A DNA stretch of 31,608 nt from CAMYLR01 sp039590215 (lineage in GTDB: Bacteria; Gemmatimonadota; Gemmatimonadetes; JACCXV01; JAHWKZ01). The DNA lies in contig JBDHFX010000010.1 of the NCBI GenBank assembly GCA_039590215.1, positions 1 through 31,608 on the forward strand. Direction: 5' to 3'. The notes under the pieces are model-generated. The model ran no database searches, was not told the origin of the DNA, and was given only the letters and a program-made list of their open reading frames with translations. Positions 23,460 to 31,523 of the stretch are shown here, piece by piece. The translations under genes were made by a program, and so were the position numbers. Position 1 is the first letter of the stretch. Every line of letters starts with the position of its first letter.

Positions 23460-24650
23460 TTAAACTGTACCGTTCTGCCGAAACGCCTCGATCTCGTCGG
23501 CACCGTAGCCGAGTTCGGCCAGTACCTCATCGGTGTGCTCCCCGAGTTCTGGTGGGCGAGTGCGAACCCAGCACGGTGACGCTGATAGCTTGACCGGCAC
23601 GCCGACCAGTGGGAGCGGCCCACCGTCCGAGCCCATAACTTCCACGATCATCTCCCGTGCTTTGACCTCAGCCGAATCGAGAGCGTCGGGCACGCTCCGG
23701 ATCTCGCCACACGGGATATCAGCGGCTGACAAGGCGGTGATCCACTCGGCCGTCGACCGGGCGCCGAAGATCGTCTCCAGCTTCGGGATGAGCTCGTCTC
23801 GGTGAACGTTGCGCTCGCCGTTGGTAGCGTAGCGCGGGTCGTCGATCCACTCTGGTTTGCCGATCGCTCCACACAGTCTTGCCCACTGGCGCTCGTTGCC
23901 GACTCCGATGTTGATCCATCCGTCCTTAGCAGCAAAGGTCTGGTAGGGAACGATCGACGGGTGCGCGTTGCCAAGCCGCGTGGGCTTCTTGCCGCCCGAC
24001 CACCAGTTCTGCGCGTGGTAGGTCAGGAGCGACAGCAGGCCGTCGTGAAGGGCAACCTCGACGTGTTGCCCTTCGCCGGTTCGCGCCCGTTCGAGCAACG
24101 CCGCCAAGATCCCCTGAACGACCAGCAGTCCCGCGGTCTCGTCGCCAAGCGAGATCCCGACTCGGGTCGGCGGGCCCGCCGGATCGCCGGTCACATCCAT
24201 GATGCCCGACTCGCCCTGCACGATCACGTCAAACGATGGCTTGTCGGCACCTGGGCCGTCGGCTCCGTAGCCGTTGATCACGGCGTAGATGATTCTCGGG
24301 TTTCGTTCGCGAACCGCGTCGTACGGGAAACCCAGTCGGTCGAGGACGCCAGGGCGAAAGTTCGAGATCACGACGTCGGCACGCGTGAGCATGCGCCATA
24401 GGACTTCTTTGCCGGCATCAGCCTTCAGATCCAGTGTGCAGCTGCGCTTGTTGCGGTTGACGGCGGTGAAGTAAGCGCTCGCTCCACCCGCGCCGGGGAC
24501 CCATGGTGGTCCCCAACCGCGGGTGTCATCGCCGCCGTCGGGGTGTTCGATCTTCACGACGTCGGCGCCGTAGTCACCCAGGATCATCGTGGCGTAGGGC
24601 CCGGCCAAGATGCGGGTCAGGTCCACGACGCGAATAGTGTTAAGCGGCAC
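23460..24650 (-). CDS. CaiB/BaiF-type (family III) CoA transferase
   Basis: Transfers CoA between carboxylic acids through an enzyme-bound aspartyl-CoA intermediate. The 396-residue product is normal length. Typical blocks are VVDLTRILAGPYA, LGDYGADVVKIEHP and SFDVIVQGESGIMDVTG. The catalytic Asp is Asp170 in GISLGDETAG, matching Asp169 of formyl-CoA transferase. The acid substrate cannot be read from sequence. The start overlaps the end of the NCS1 permease by 11 nt, so the two are translated together. The acid may derive from the imported compound or from the nearby aromatic pathway. Confidence 0.9.
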   Translation of the reverse strand: MPLNTIRVVDLTRILAGPYATMILGDYGADVVKIEHPDGGDDTRGWGPPWVPGAGGASAYFTAVNRNKRSCTLDLKADAGKEVLWRMLTRADVVISNFRPGVLDRLGFPYDAVRERNPRIIYAVINGYGADGPGADKPSFDVIVQGESGIMDVTGDPAGPPTRVGISLGDETAGLLVVQGILAALLERARTGEGQHVEVALHDGLLSLLTYHAQNWWSGGKKPTRLGNAHPSIVPYQTFAAKDGWINIGVGNERQWARLCGAIGKPEWIDDPRYATNGERNVHRDELIPKLETIFGARSTAEWITALSAADIPCGEIRSVPDALDSAEVKAREMIVEVMGSDGGPLPLVGVPVKLSASPCWVRTRPPELGEHTDEVLAELGYGADEIEAFRQNGTV

Positions 24651-26403
24651 TCGGCGTCTCCGCTGCGAAGTTCGACTGTCTGAATAAGCCCAGCAGCAAG
24701 TAGCTCACGAACGCGACCGCGAAGCCGACAAACCACGCGTAGGTGTAGATCGAATGAAAGACCGCCGGAATCTTGTCACTTGATACCCAACCGGCCGCCG
24801 CGAGGAAGCCAGGCACGTTCGGCGCCACCGCGAGCGCCAGGATCACCACCGTAGCCCACCGCCAGCCGTCGCCGTACCAGTAGGCGCCCTCTTCGGAGAA
24901 CAGCGATGAGATGTCTAGGCGCTGGCGGCGCACGACCCAATAGTCAGCGATCATGATCCCGGCCACCGGCCCCAGCAACGCGCTGTAACCGATCAGCCAA
25001 GTGAAGATGTAGCCCTGGGTGGAGGCGATCAGCTTCCACGGCATGATCAGAATCCCGATGACGCCGGTGATGAGCGCGCCGACCCGGAACGAGATCCAGC
25101 GCGGTGCGATGTTGCTGAAACCAATCGCTGGCGCGACGACGTTTGCGGCGATGTTGGTCGTCAAGGTGGCGACCGCCAGCGCGGCCATCGAGACGATGAC
25201 GACAACCGGCGTATCGAACCGCGACAACAACACGACCGGATCCCACGGCGCGGCTTCGACGACCAGGACATCCTTGAACTGGAGCGCGGCCGCGCAAGTG
25301 GCAGCAATGCCGATGAACGCGAACAGCGTCATGGTGGTCGGCAGCCCCAGGACCTGGCCCCATGTCTGGTCGGCCTGGCTTCTGGCGTAGCGGGTGAAAT
25401 CGGGGATGTTGAGCGACAGAGTAGCCCAGAAGCCGACCATCGCGGTCAGGCCCGGTAGGAACAGGAGCCAGAAGCTCAGTTGGCCCCCGGCGGGCGTCGC
25501 CTCGCCGGTCAACGTCGGGCTCACCGCACCGCTGGCGTCTCTGAGTTGGGCCGCCACCGCACCCCCTGCGGAGCCTGGGGTGAGCGCCATCACTTCTCCG
25601 GTATAGGGCGTCCACTCTGCGTCACTCACCGCTGCACGCGCAGCTTCCGCGGTGGGTGCTGCCGCCAACCGAAACTCGCTGGCGCGCGGGCCACCGTCGT
25701 CCACCAGGCTCGTCAGCTGCACCTCGTGGTCTGTAACGATCAGCGACGGCTTCGAGAACTGCTGGCTGAACGACAACGCGTTTCCCAATCCGCCGGGTGA
25801 GGTGAACGTCCACGCCAAGAGCGCCAACCCGATCGCCAGCAGCATCGGCGCTCCCCACGCTTCGAGCCACTTGATCCGCTCGGTGCCCGACCAGGCGATC
25901 CACACGTTGAGTGCCCAGAAGGCCAGGAAGGAAACCAACTCCCAAACGTTGAGTCCCAGCCAGTCAATCGTCGGCGCGTTGCCAACTGCCGGCACGATGA
26001 CGCGAGTCAGCGCGTACAGCGCGTGACCACCGATCCAAGTCTGGATGCCAAACCACCCACACGCGACCAACCCCCGGAGCAACGCTGGGACGTTGGCACC
26101 GAGGACTCCGAACGGCGCTCGCAAGAGCACCGGAAACGGCACGCCGTACTTCGTTCCCGCGTGGCCGTTGAGGATCATGGGCACCAGCACCACCGCGTTG
26201 CCGACGGCGATCGTCAGCAGCGCCTGCCACCACGTCATGCCGCTCGCGATCAGGCTCGATCCCAGCATGTAGGTCGGCACGCAGGCGCTCATCCCGATCC
26301 AGAGTGCCGCGATGTTCCAGCGCGACCAGCGCCGCTCGTCGAGCGTCGTCGGCAGCAAATCGTCGTTGGCGTAAGGGGAGGCTGCGAGGGCCGCACGGTC
26401 CAT
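24640..26403 (-). CDS. NCS1-family nucleobase/hydantoin permease with extracytoplasmic insert
   Basis: Cation-coupled importer of nucleobases, allantoin or hydantoins (Mhp1 relatives). The 587-residue product is roughly 90 residues longer than typical members. Core marks are WNIAALWIGMSACVPTYMLG (helix 1), GWFGIQTWIGGHAL (helix 3) and SLNIPDFTRYARSQ after helix 6. The excess lies between helices 5 and 6, about residues 218-303 (25752-25495), on the outer face by NCS1 topology. It ends AQLRDASGAVSPTLTGE, a pattern of Ig/fibronectin-like bacterial surface repeats. It is divergent from tetR and overlaps caiB. The neighbouring dihydropyrimidinase operon suggests a cyclic ureide or pyrimidine substrate. 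Confidence 0.9.
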   Translation of the reverse strand: MDRAALAASPYANDDLLPTTLDERRWSRWNIAALWIGMSACVPTYMLGSSLIASGMTWWQALLTIAVGNAVVLVPMILNGHAGTKYGVPFPVLLRAPFGVLGANVPALLRGLVACGWFGIQTWIGGHALYALTRVIVPAVGNAPTIDWLGLNVWELVSFLAFWALNVWIAWSGTERIKWLEAWGAPMLLAIGLALLAWTFTSPGGLGNALSFSQQFSKPSLIVTDHEVQLTSLVDDGGPRASEFRLAAAPTAEAARAAVSDAEWTPYTGEVMALTPGSAGGAVAAQLRDASGAVSPTLTGEATPAGGQLSFWLLFLPGLTAMVGFWATLSLNIPDFTRYARSQADQTWGQVLGLPTTMTLFAFIGIAATCAAALQFKDVLVVEAAPWDPVVLLSRFDTPVVVIVSMAALAVATLTTNIAANVVAPAIGFSNIAPRWISFRVGALITGVIGILIMPWKLIASTQGYIFTWLIGYSALLGPVAGIMIADYWVVRRQRLDISSLFSEEGAYWYGDGWRWATVVILALAVAPNVPGFLAAAGWVSSDKIPAVFHSIYTYAWFVGFAVAFVSYLLLGLFRQSNFAAETPSAA

Positions 26404-26530
26404 AGCGGATTTCTAACCCGCTAGAGGACGATCCGCAATCGTTGCACCGGCGAACGAGCATCTATGTATTACTTGTCATATCTGATTAACGAGCTGGTTG
26501 CTCGGCTGGACGTGTCGGGTTTCTCCTGAC

Positions 26531-26565
26531 TTGACAGAATTCGACGTTTGGTTCAAAATTTGAAC
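26531..26565 (+). promoter_or_regulatory. tetR/bcr operon promoter with palindromic operator over the -10
   Basis: TTGACA (26531-26536), a 17-nt spacer and CAAAAT (26554-26559) form the promoter. A perfect 15-bp palindrome, GTTCAAA-A-TTTGAAC (26551-26565), covers the -10. This is the arrangement expected for TetR auto-repression. The first gene start is GTG 26597. Confidence 0.72.
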
Positions 26566-26596
26566 TACTAGTAAAATTTCTCAGGAGAACCCGATC

Positions 26597-27223
26597 GTGC
26601 CCGCAACCGGCACCGAGCCTAAACCGTCGCCCCGTATTCGCGAGAAACGACACCGCCGCCGAACGGAAATCCTCCACGCGGCGCTTCGAGCTTTCCGGGA
26701 AAAGGGCTACCACGCGACGACGCTCGATGATATCGCCAACCACTTGGGCGTCCGGAAGACCGCGCTGTATCACTACTTCCCGGACAAGGAATCGATTCTC
26801 TACCAGTGCCATCTGGACTCGCTGGCCGAGGTCGAGCGTTTTTCGAAAGAAGCACGTCGACTATATGCGACCGCGGCCGACCGACTGGCGTATATCATCC
26901 GCGAGCATGTCCGTGTCATGACCGAGACCCTCGAGGCGTCGCCGCTGGCGTTCGAGGTGACCGCGCTCTCCCCAGAACGACAGACGAAGATCATCACCGC
27001 CCGTGACCGGTACGAGCGACGAATACGCAGGATCATCAACGAAGGCATTAAGAGCGAGGAATTCCGCGTTGTCAACTCCAAGATCGCGGTATTTGGGATC
27101 CTCGGAGCGATCAACTGGATCGCTCAGTGGTACCGGCCGGAGGGCAGGGTCCACACACCCGAGCTTGGAGCTGAGTTCGCGGACCTGCTTGTGGGAGGCC
27201 TTACATGCAAGCAACAGAAGTAG
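26597..27223 (+). CDS. TetR-family transcriptional regulator
   Basis: DNA-binding repressor of 208 residues. The N-terminal helix-turn-helix (about 21-66) reads RTEILHAALRAFREKGYHAT, then TLDDIANHLGVRKTALYHYF. The C-terminal ligand domain is of unknown specificity; by position the ligand may be an aromatic CoA ester such as benzoyl-CoA. The GTG start has AGGAG nine nt upstream (26583-26587). It is the first gene of the benzoyl-CoA operon and its tail overlaps the next gene by 19 nt. The palindrome at 26551-26565 is its likely operator. Confidence 0.9.
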   Translation: MPATGTEPKPSPRIREKRHRRRTEILHAALRAFREKGYHATTLDDIANHLGVRKTALYHYFPDKESILYQCHLDSLAEVERFSKEARRLYATAADRLAYIIREHVRVMTETLEASPLAFEVTALSPERQTKIITARDRYERRIRRIINEGIKSEEFRVVNSKIAVFGILGAINWIAQWYRPEGRVHTPELGAEFADLLVGGLTCKQQK

Positions 27224-28287
27224 AACGCCACTTCTCACCCCGTGAGAGCGATTCGTTCGCTTTCGAGGAGGTCGAGTACAGCAAGCAAAACGGAACCGCC
27301 CGCATCACGATAAACCGACCCGGGAATTACAACGCCTACTCGACGCGCACGCTCGAGGAGCTCGCGACCGCTTTCCGGGACGCCAGCTTCGACGATCGCG
27401 TAGGCGTCATCGTCTACACCGGCGCCGGTGATCGCGCCTTCTGTACCGGGGGTGACGTCAAGGAGTACGCGGCCAGCTACATCGCGACGCCACGAGACTA
27501 CTGGAAGTACATGGCGCTTTTCCGAGCCTACATCGAGAGCATCCTCAATACCGGCAAGCCGGTGGTGGCGAGGCTGAACGGGATGGCCGTGGGTGGCGGC
27601 AACGAGAGTCAGCTCGCGTGCGACCTCACCGTCATGGCTCAACACACGTTCATCAAGCAAGTCGGCACGCACGTCGGCTCGGTTGCGTGCGGAGGTTCCA
27701 CGCAGTGGTTGCCGCTGACGGTCGGTGATAAGCGTGCGCGTGAGATCTTGATGCTCAACGAACCGATCCCGGCGGTGAAAGCACGGGACTGGGGGCTCGT
27801 CAACTGGGTTGTGCCTTCGGTACGCCACGGTGACGAGTGGATCGACGAAGCGAGCCCGGGCGAGATCAAAAAGGCCCAGCACGACGACGACGGGTATGCG
27901 ATCGATCTGAGTAAACTCGATGATTTCGTGGACGACCTAGCCCAAAAGCTGCTCGCGTCGTTCCCCGAGTGCACCCGCTACACGAAACAACAGGTCAATT
28001 TCTGGAAAGACCTCGCGTGGCATTCGACCGTCCGCCACGCCCAGGATTGGTTGGCGCTGCATTACGCCTCCTGGGAGCCGTTGGAAGGGATGCGGGCGTT
28101 CGTCGAGAAGCGAAACCCGCGGTACGACCTCCTGCGCGCGCGCGCGGCCGAGGGTCGGCCGTCGGAGACTCTGTGGGGGCCGCCACTGGGGACATGCGAC
28201 GGCTGCGGCTCGAAGGACCTTCCATCGGAACATGAGTTTTGCGGTGTGTGCGGGAACCCGCTCTCGAAAGCCGGAGCGCTCGGCTGA
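27205..28287 (+). CDS. oah: BamA/Oah-like 6-oxocyclohex-1-ene-1-carbonyl-CoA hydrolase with C-terminal zinc ribbon
   Basis: Crotonase-fold hydrolase that adds water and opens the ring of 6-oxocyclohex-1-ene-1-carbonyl-CoA to 3-hydroxypimelyl-CoA in anaerobic benzoyl-CoA degradation. The 360-residue product has TGAGDRAFCTGGDVKEYA, VNGM-type RLNGMAVGGGNE, LPLTVGDKRA and the late block DLSKLDDFVDDLAQKLL with FPEC, all matching Oah/BamA rather than generic enoyl-CoA hydratases. The last 30 residues form a zinc ribbon (Cys331, Cys334, Cys346, Cys349) not found in the usual enzyme. The ATG at 27205 has GGGAGG six nt upstream inside tetR. The stop overlaps the dch start (TGATG). Confidence 0.85.
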   Translation: MQATEVERHFSPRESDSFAFEEVEYSKQNGTARITINRPGNYNAYSTRTLEELATAFRDASFDDRVGVIVYTGAGDRAFCTGGDVKEYAASYIATPRDYWKYMALFRAYIESILNTGKPVVARLNGMAVGGGNESQLACDLTVMAQHTFIKQVGTHVGSVACGGSTQWLPLTVGDKRAREILMLNEPIPAVKARDWGLVNWVVPSVRHGDEWIDEASPGEIKKAQHDDDGYAIDLSKLDDFVDDLAQKLLASFPECTRYTKQQVNFWKDLAWHSTVRHAQDWLALHYASWEPLEGMRAFVEKRNPRYDLLRARAAEGRPSETLWGPPLGTCDGCGSKDLPSEHEFCGVCGNPLSKAGALG

Positions 28288-29005
28288 TGGCTTCGATCAT
28301 CGAAACCAGCATCGACGGCGGTTTGGGCCGGCTCGTTCTGAACCATCCGCCGCTCAACATCTTGACTCAGCAGATGCTCACCGAGATGCGAGCCGCGTTA
28401 CGAAGCCTCGAAGCGAGCCCCGCGGTGCGCGTGTTGCTCGTGTCGGCACGTGGCAAGCACTTCTCTGCGGGTGCCGACGTACAGGAGCACCTGCCGCCGC
28501 ACTACCGACAGATGATCCCGGAGTTTCTCGAAACGATCGCCGCCATCGAGGCGGCGGGTTCGAGGTCGTGCAGGCGGCCGACATCGTCGTCGCTGCCGAT
28601 GATGCATCGTTCGGGCAGCCAGAGATCGTGCTTGGTGTTTTCCCACCGGCGGCGTGCGTTCTGCTCCCGGAGCGTTGCGCCTCGGGTCTGGCCGCGGATC
28701 TGGTGCTTTCGGGGGCCGTGATCGGCGCCGTCGAGGCTCAGGAGCACGGTCTCATCCGGAAGATCGTACCCCGCGATGAGCTCGATCACGAAGCGACGGC
28801 GACCGCACAACGGATCGCCCGACACAGTCGTGCGGCGCTCGAGATCACAAAGCGCGCGCTTCGAAACGGCAGCACCCAGCGACACGCGGTGGCGTTTCGC
28901 GACGTCGGGGACATGTACGTCGACGAGCTCATGAGTACAGCGGACGCAATAGAAGGACTCCGCGCATTTCAAGAAAAGCGTCAGCCCGCGTGGAGCCATC
29001 AATGA
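28287..29005 (+). pseudogene. dch: Cyclohexa-1,5-diene-1-carbonyl-CoA hydratase (dch), internally deleted and frameshifted
   Basis: Crotonase-family enzyme that hydrates the dienoyl-CoA formed by benzoyl-CoA reductase. The first part is clear: GRLVLNHPPLNILT, then KHFSAGADVQEHLP. At about 28551-28562 the frame shifts. The C-terminal half (GGGFEVVQAADIVV, SFGQPEIVLGVFPPAA) continues in another frame to a stop at 29005. About 13-14 residues that normally precede the glycine-rich block (the PVVAAVNG-type segment) are missing, so bases were lost and not just slipped. Neighbouring genes are intact and coupled (TGATG before, ATGA after). Either a real inactivation or an assembly error; selection would be expected to keep this step. 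Confidence 0.8.
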
Positions 29006-30183
29006 TCGGCTCAAGCCGCTCGCCAACCGTTCTCCCGGACTGGACCGGTCGCCCTCTCGACGAAGTTCTGGAGACATGTGAGGAGCTGCTCGAGGACACC
29101 GATTTCCCGACCGTGCGCCAGTGGCGTGAGAACGGCGGAAAAGTGATCGGCCACTTTCAGGTTTACTTCCCTGAAGAGATCGCCCACGCCGCCGGAATGC
29201 TGCCCTTCAAGGTCCGAGGCGCACCGATCGAGCCGGCGCAGGCCGACTCTCGGTTCGGTTCCTACCTGTGTTCGATCATCAAGACTTCGCTCGAGTTGGC
29301 GCTGAGTCAACGCGTCGAGCTCGACATGTTCGTCACTCACCCAATCTGCGATGCGGCGAGAAACCTGGCCGGGATCTGGGGACGCAACTTCCCCTATCCG
29401 TGTCAAATCCTGTACCTACCGCAGAACGCCAACTCGAATTATGCCATCGCATACCTGCGCGCTGAGTACGATCGGCTCAGGCGCGAGATCGAGGCGATCG
29501 TCGGCCGACGCATCACCGACGACGATCTGCGTCAATCAATCGCGGTGTTCAACGAGAATCGGGCTTTGCTGCGGGCGTTTTATGCGATCAAGCGCGAGAA
29601 GCCGTGGCTTCTATCGGCTGACGAAGCCTACGTACTGGTCGCGCTTGGCGGGCTCTTGCCGCGAGAGGAACACAACGCCTTGTTGCAAGCGGTGCTGCCG
29701 CTCATCGAAGAGCGCGAAGCCCACCCGCGAGATCGAATCCGGGTCGTGATCGAAGGCGGGTTCTGCGAGCAACTCCCACTCGACCTGGTACGTACCATCG
29801 CCAGGTCGTGTTACGTCGTCGACGATGATCTGCTCATCGGCCTGCGCTGGCTGACAGAGGATGTTCCACTGGACGGTGATCCGCTCCTCAATCTGGCCGA
29901 TTGCTACATCGAGAAGTCCTCTTACAGCCCAGTCCAGCACGATCTTCGCAAACCAAAAGAAAACATGCTTCTAAAGCGCATCAAAGACGCTGACGCCGAG
30001 GCGGCGATCGTCATGTCCGCCAAGATGTGCGAACCTGGCCTCGAGGAGCAGGTCGCCTACGTGCGAACGCTGGATCGAGAGAACATTCCGTACTTCGTCA
30101 GCGAGTTCGAGGAGAGCATGACGAGTTTTGACAGCCTGGAGATCCAGCTCGAGACGTTTCTGGAAAACCTTCTGTTCGACTAG
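29002..30183 (+). CDS. bcrC: Benzoyl-CoA reductase class I, subunit C-like
   Basis: Subunit of the ATP-dependent benzoyl-CoA reductase, which reduces benzoyl-CoA to cyclohexa-1,5-diene-1-carbonyl-CoA. The 393-residue product (ATG 29002) belongs to the 2-hydroxyglutaryl-CoA dehydratase D-component family. Candidate [4Fe-4S] ligands are the Cys in SYLCSIIKTS, HPICDAARN and SAKMCEPGLE. VQWRENGG-like RQWRENGGKVIGHF and QVYFPEEIAHAAG fit BcrC. The size is close to Thauera BcrC. The gene order dch-bcrC-bcrB-ATPase also matches that operon. The start overlaps the dch stop (ATGA). A related 2-hydroxyacyl-CoA dehydratase is less likely given the context. Confidence 0.87.
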   Translation: MIGSSRSPTVLPDWTGRPLDEVLETCEELLEDTDFPTVRQWRENGGKVIGHFQVYFPEEIAHAAGMLPFKVRGAPIEPAQADSRFGSYLCSIIKTSLELALSQRVELDMFVTHPICDAARNLAGIWGRNFPYPCQILYLPQNANSNYAIAYLRAEYDRLRREIEAIVGRRITDDDLRQSIAVFNENRALLRAFYAIKREKPWLLSADEAYVLVALGGLLPREEHNALLQAVLPLIEEREAHPRDRIRVVIEGGFCEQLPLDLVRTIARSCYVVDDDLLIGLRWLTEDVPLDGDPLLNLADCYIEKSSYSPVQHDLRKPKENMLLKRIKDADAEAAIVMSAKMCEPGLEEQVAYVRTLDRENIPYFVSEFEESMTSFDSLEIQLETFLENLLFD

Positions 30184-30195
30184 ACGAGGATCCTC

Positions 30196-31515
30196 ATGTC
30201 CCAGATGGCCACCGACACTTCGATCGTAGGGCGCGGTAATCAAGATGGCGCGCAACTGTTTCGCGAATGGTTTGAGGAGCTGGATCAGGCCGCCGAGAAC
30301 GACGTCAGCGCGGCGTACGTGTTCGTTATGGGTAGCCTGACGGAGCTGCTGCGTGTGTTCGATCTCCCGATCGTTTTTCCCGAGATCAACTCCCTTCAGA
30401 CGGCCGTTCGACGCGTCGCCCACGAGTACCTCAGCGAAGCCGAAGACTACGGCTATTCGCCCGACATCTGCGGCTACGTCAAAGCCGACGTCGCGGTCCA
30501 GCTCCGTGGCGGCGAGCATCCTATGGGACGAATACCCAAGCCCGCCATCGCGATCTGTACCAACGCCTGCAATACGTATATCAAGTGGGCCGAGATCTGG
30601 GAGCGAATGCACGACACCCGGGTCTTCACGTTGGACATTCCGGGTACCCGGGCCGCCGGCACACAGACGTGGCCGGGTGATCCCGATTTCGAGACCGATC
30701 GTCAATACGTCGCCGATCAGATCAAAGAGTTGATCGTTGTGTGCGAGGAGCAGACCGGGATCCGGTTCGACATCGACCGGCTGCGTGAGACGATGGGGCA
30801 CGCGAACATCATGAACCGATCGTGGAAGCGCATTCTGGAGCTGAACCAGGCCTGTCCGGCGGTCTTCAACGCCCTGACTGACGGCACGATCTACCTGGGT
30901 GTCGCCAACGGGTTCCGCGGTACAGAGGCCGGCGCAACCTACTTCACCGATCTGGCCGACGAGATGGAGTACAAGGCCACCAACGGAATCGGAACGCTAT
31001 CGGATGAGCAGTACCGATTGCTTTTCGTCGGCGTTCCGTGCTACCCGATTTTCCGCCGATTCAATGAGTTGTTCACCGAGTGGGGTGGGACGTTTGTCAA
31101 TTCGACTTACCTGTGGTTTGCGTCTGGCGGCTCGAACCTCGGTTTCCAATACGATCTTGAGCGGCCGCTGGACAGTTTGGCGGAGGGGGTGTTGATCAGC
31201 GTACGCAACGCAATGGACAGCATGTTCTTCCAGAACTTGGTTCTCAGCGAGATGATCGACGACTACCAAGCGGACGGGGTCGTGTTCCACCCGATCAAGA
31301 GCTGCCGGACGGTCTCGACGGGGCTGGCTGACAACCGGCGGGCACTCATGGAAAGCCGAGATACCGCAAGTCTCTTTTTGGAGTCGGACATGATGGATCG
31401 ACGCGTCGTCTCCGAAGCGCAGCTCAAGAACCGGATCGATGCCTTCTTTGAAGGACTGGCAACTCGCAGGAAGCGGGCGTCCATCGAGCACGGTGAAACT
31501 CTTCAGCCGAAGTAG
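30196..31515 (+). CDS. bcrB: Benzoyl-CoA reductase class I, subunit B-like
   Basis: Second subunit of the electron-accepting half of benzoyl-CoA reductase. The 439-residue product matches BcrB in length and blocks: LTELLRVFDLPIVFPEINSL, DICGYVKADVAV, CTNACNTYIKWAEI, YRLLFVGVPCYP and HPIKSCRTVSTG. Cysteines in the last three blocks are candidate cluster ligands. The GVPCYP segment has a Cys where, as I recall, some Thauera-type BcrB have none. The start has GAGGA (30186-30190) five nt upstream and is 12 nt after bcrC. It forms a heterodimer with BcrC, fed by the BcrAD ATPase that begins downstream. Confidence 0.88.
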   Translation: MSQMATDTSIVGRGNQDGAQLFREWFEELDQAAENDVSAAYVFVMGSLTELLRVFDLPIVFPEINSLQTAVRRVAHEYLSEAEDYGYSPDICGYVKADVAVQLRGGEHPMGRIPKPAIAICTNACNTYIKWAEIWERMHDTRVFTLDIPGTRAAGTQTWPGDPDFETDRQYVADQIKELIVVCEEQTGIRFDIDRLRETMGHANIMNRSWKRILELNQACPAVFNALTDGTIYLGVANGFRGTEAGATYFTDLADEMEYKATNGIGTLSDEQYRLLFVGVPCYPIFRRFNELFTEWGGTFVNSTYLWFASGGSNLGFQYDLERPLDSLAEGVLISVRNAMDSMFFQNLVLSEMIDDYQADGVVFHPIKSCRTVSTGLADNRRALMESRDTASLFLESDMMDRRVVSEAQLKNRIDAFFEGLATRRKRASIEHGETLQPK

Positions 31516-31523
31516 AGGTTTGG

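Noticed and set aside
28232..28560. Plus-strand frame ahead of the dch C-terminal half as a separate gene
   Set aside because: Its first part is an out-of-frame shadow of oah and dch; only the stretch after 28560 is homologous.
30186..30195. GAGGATCCTC palindrome before bcrB as an operator
   Set aside because: It coincides with the Shine-Dalgarno, is only 10 bp, and is likely incidental.
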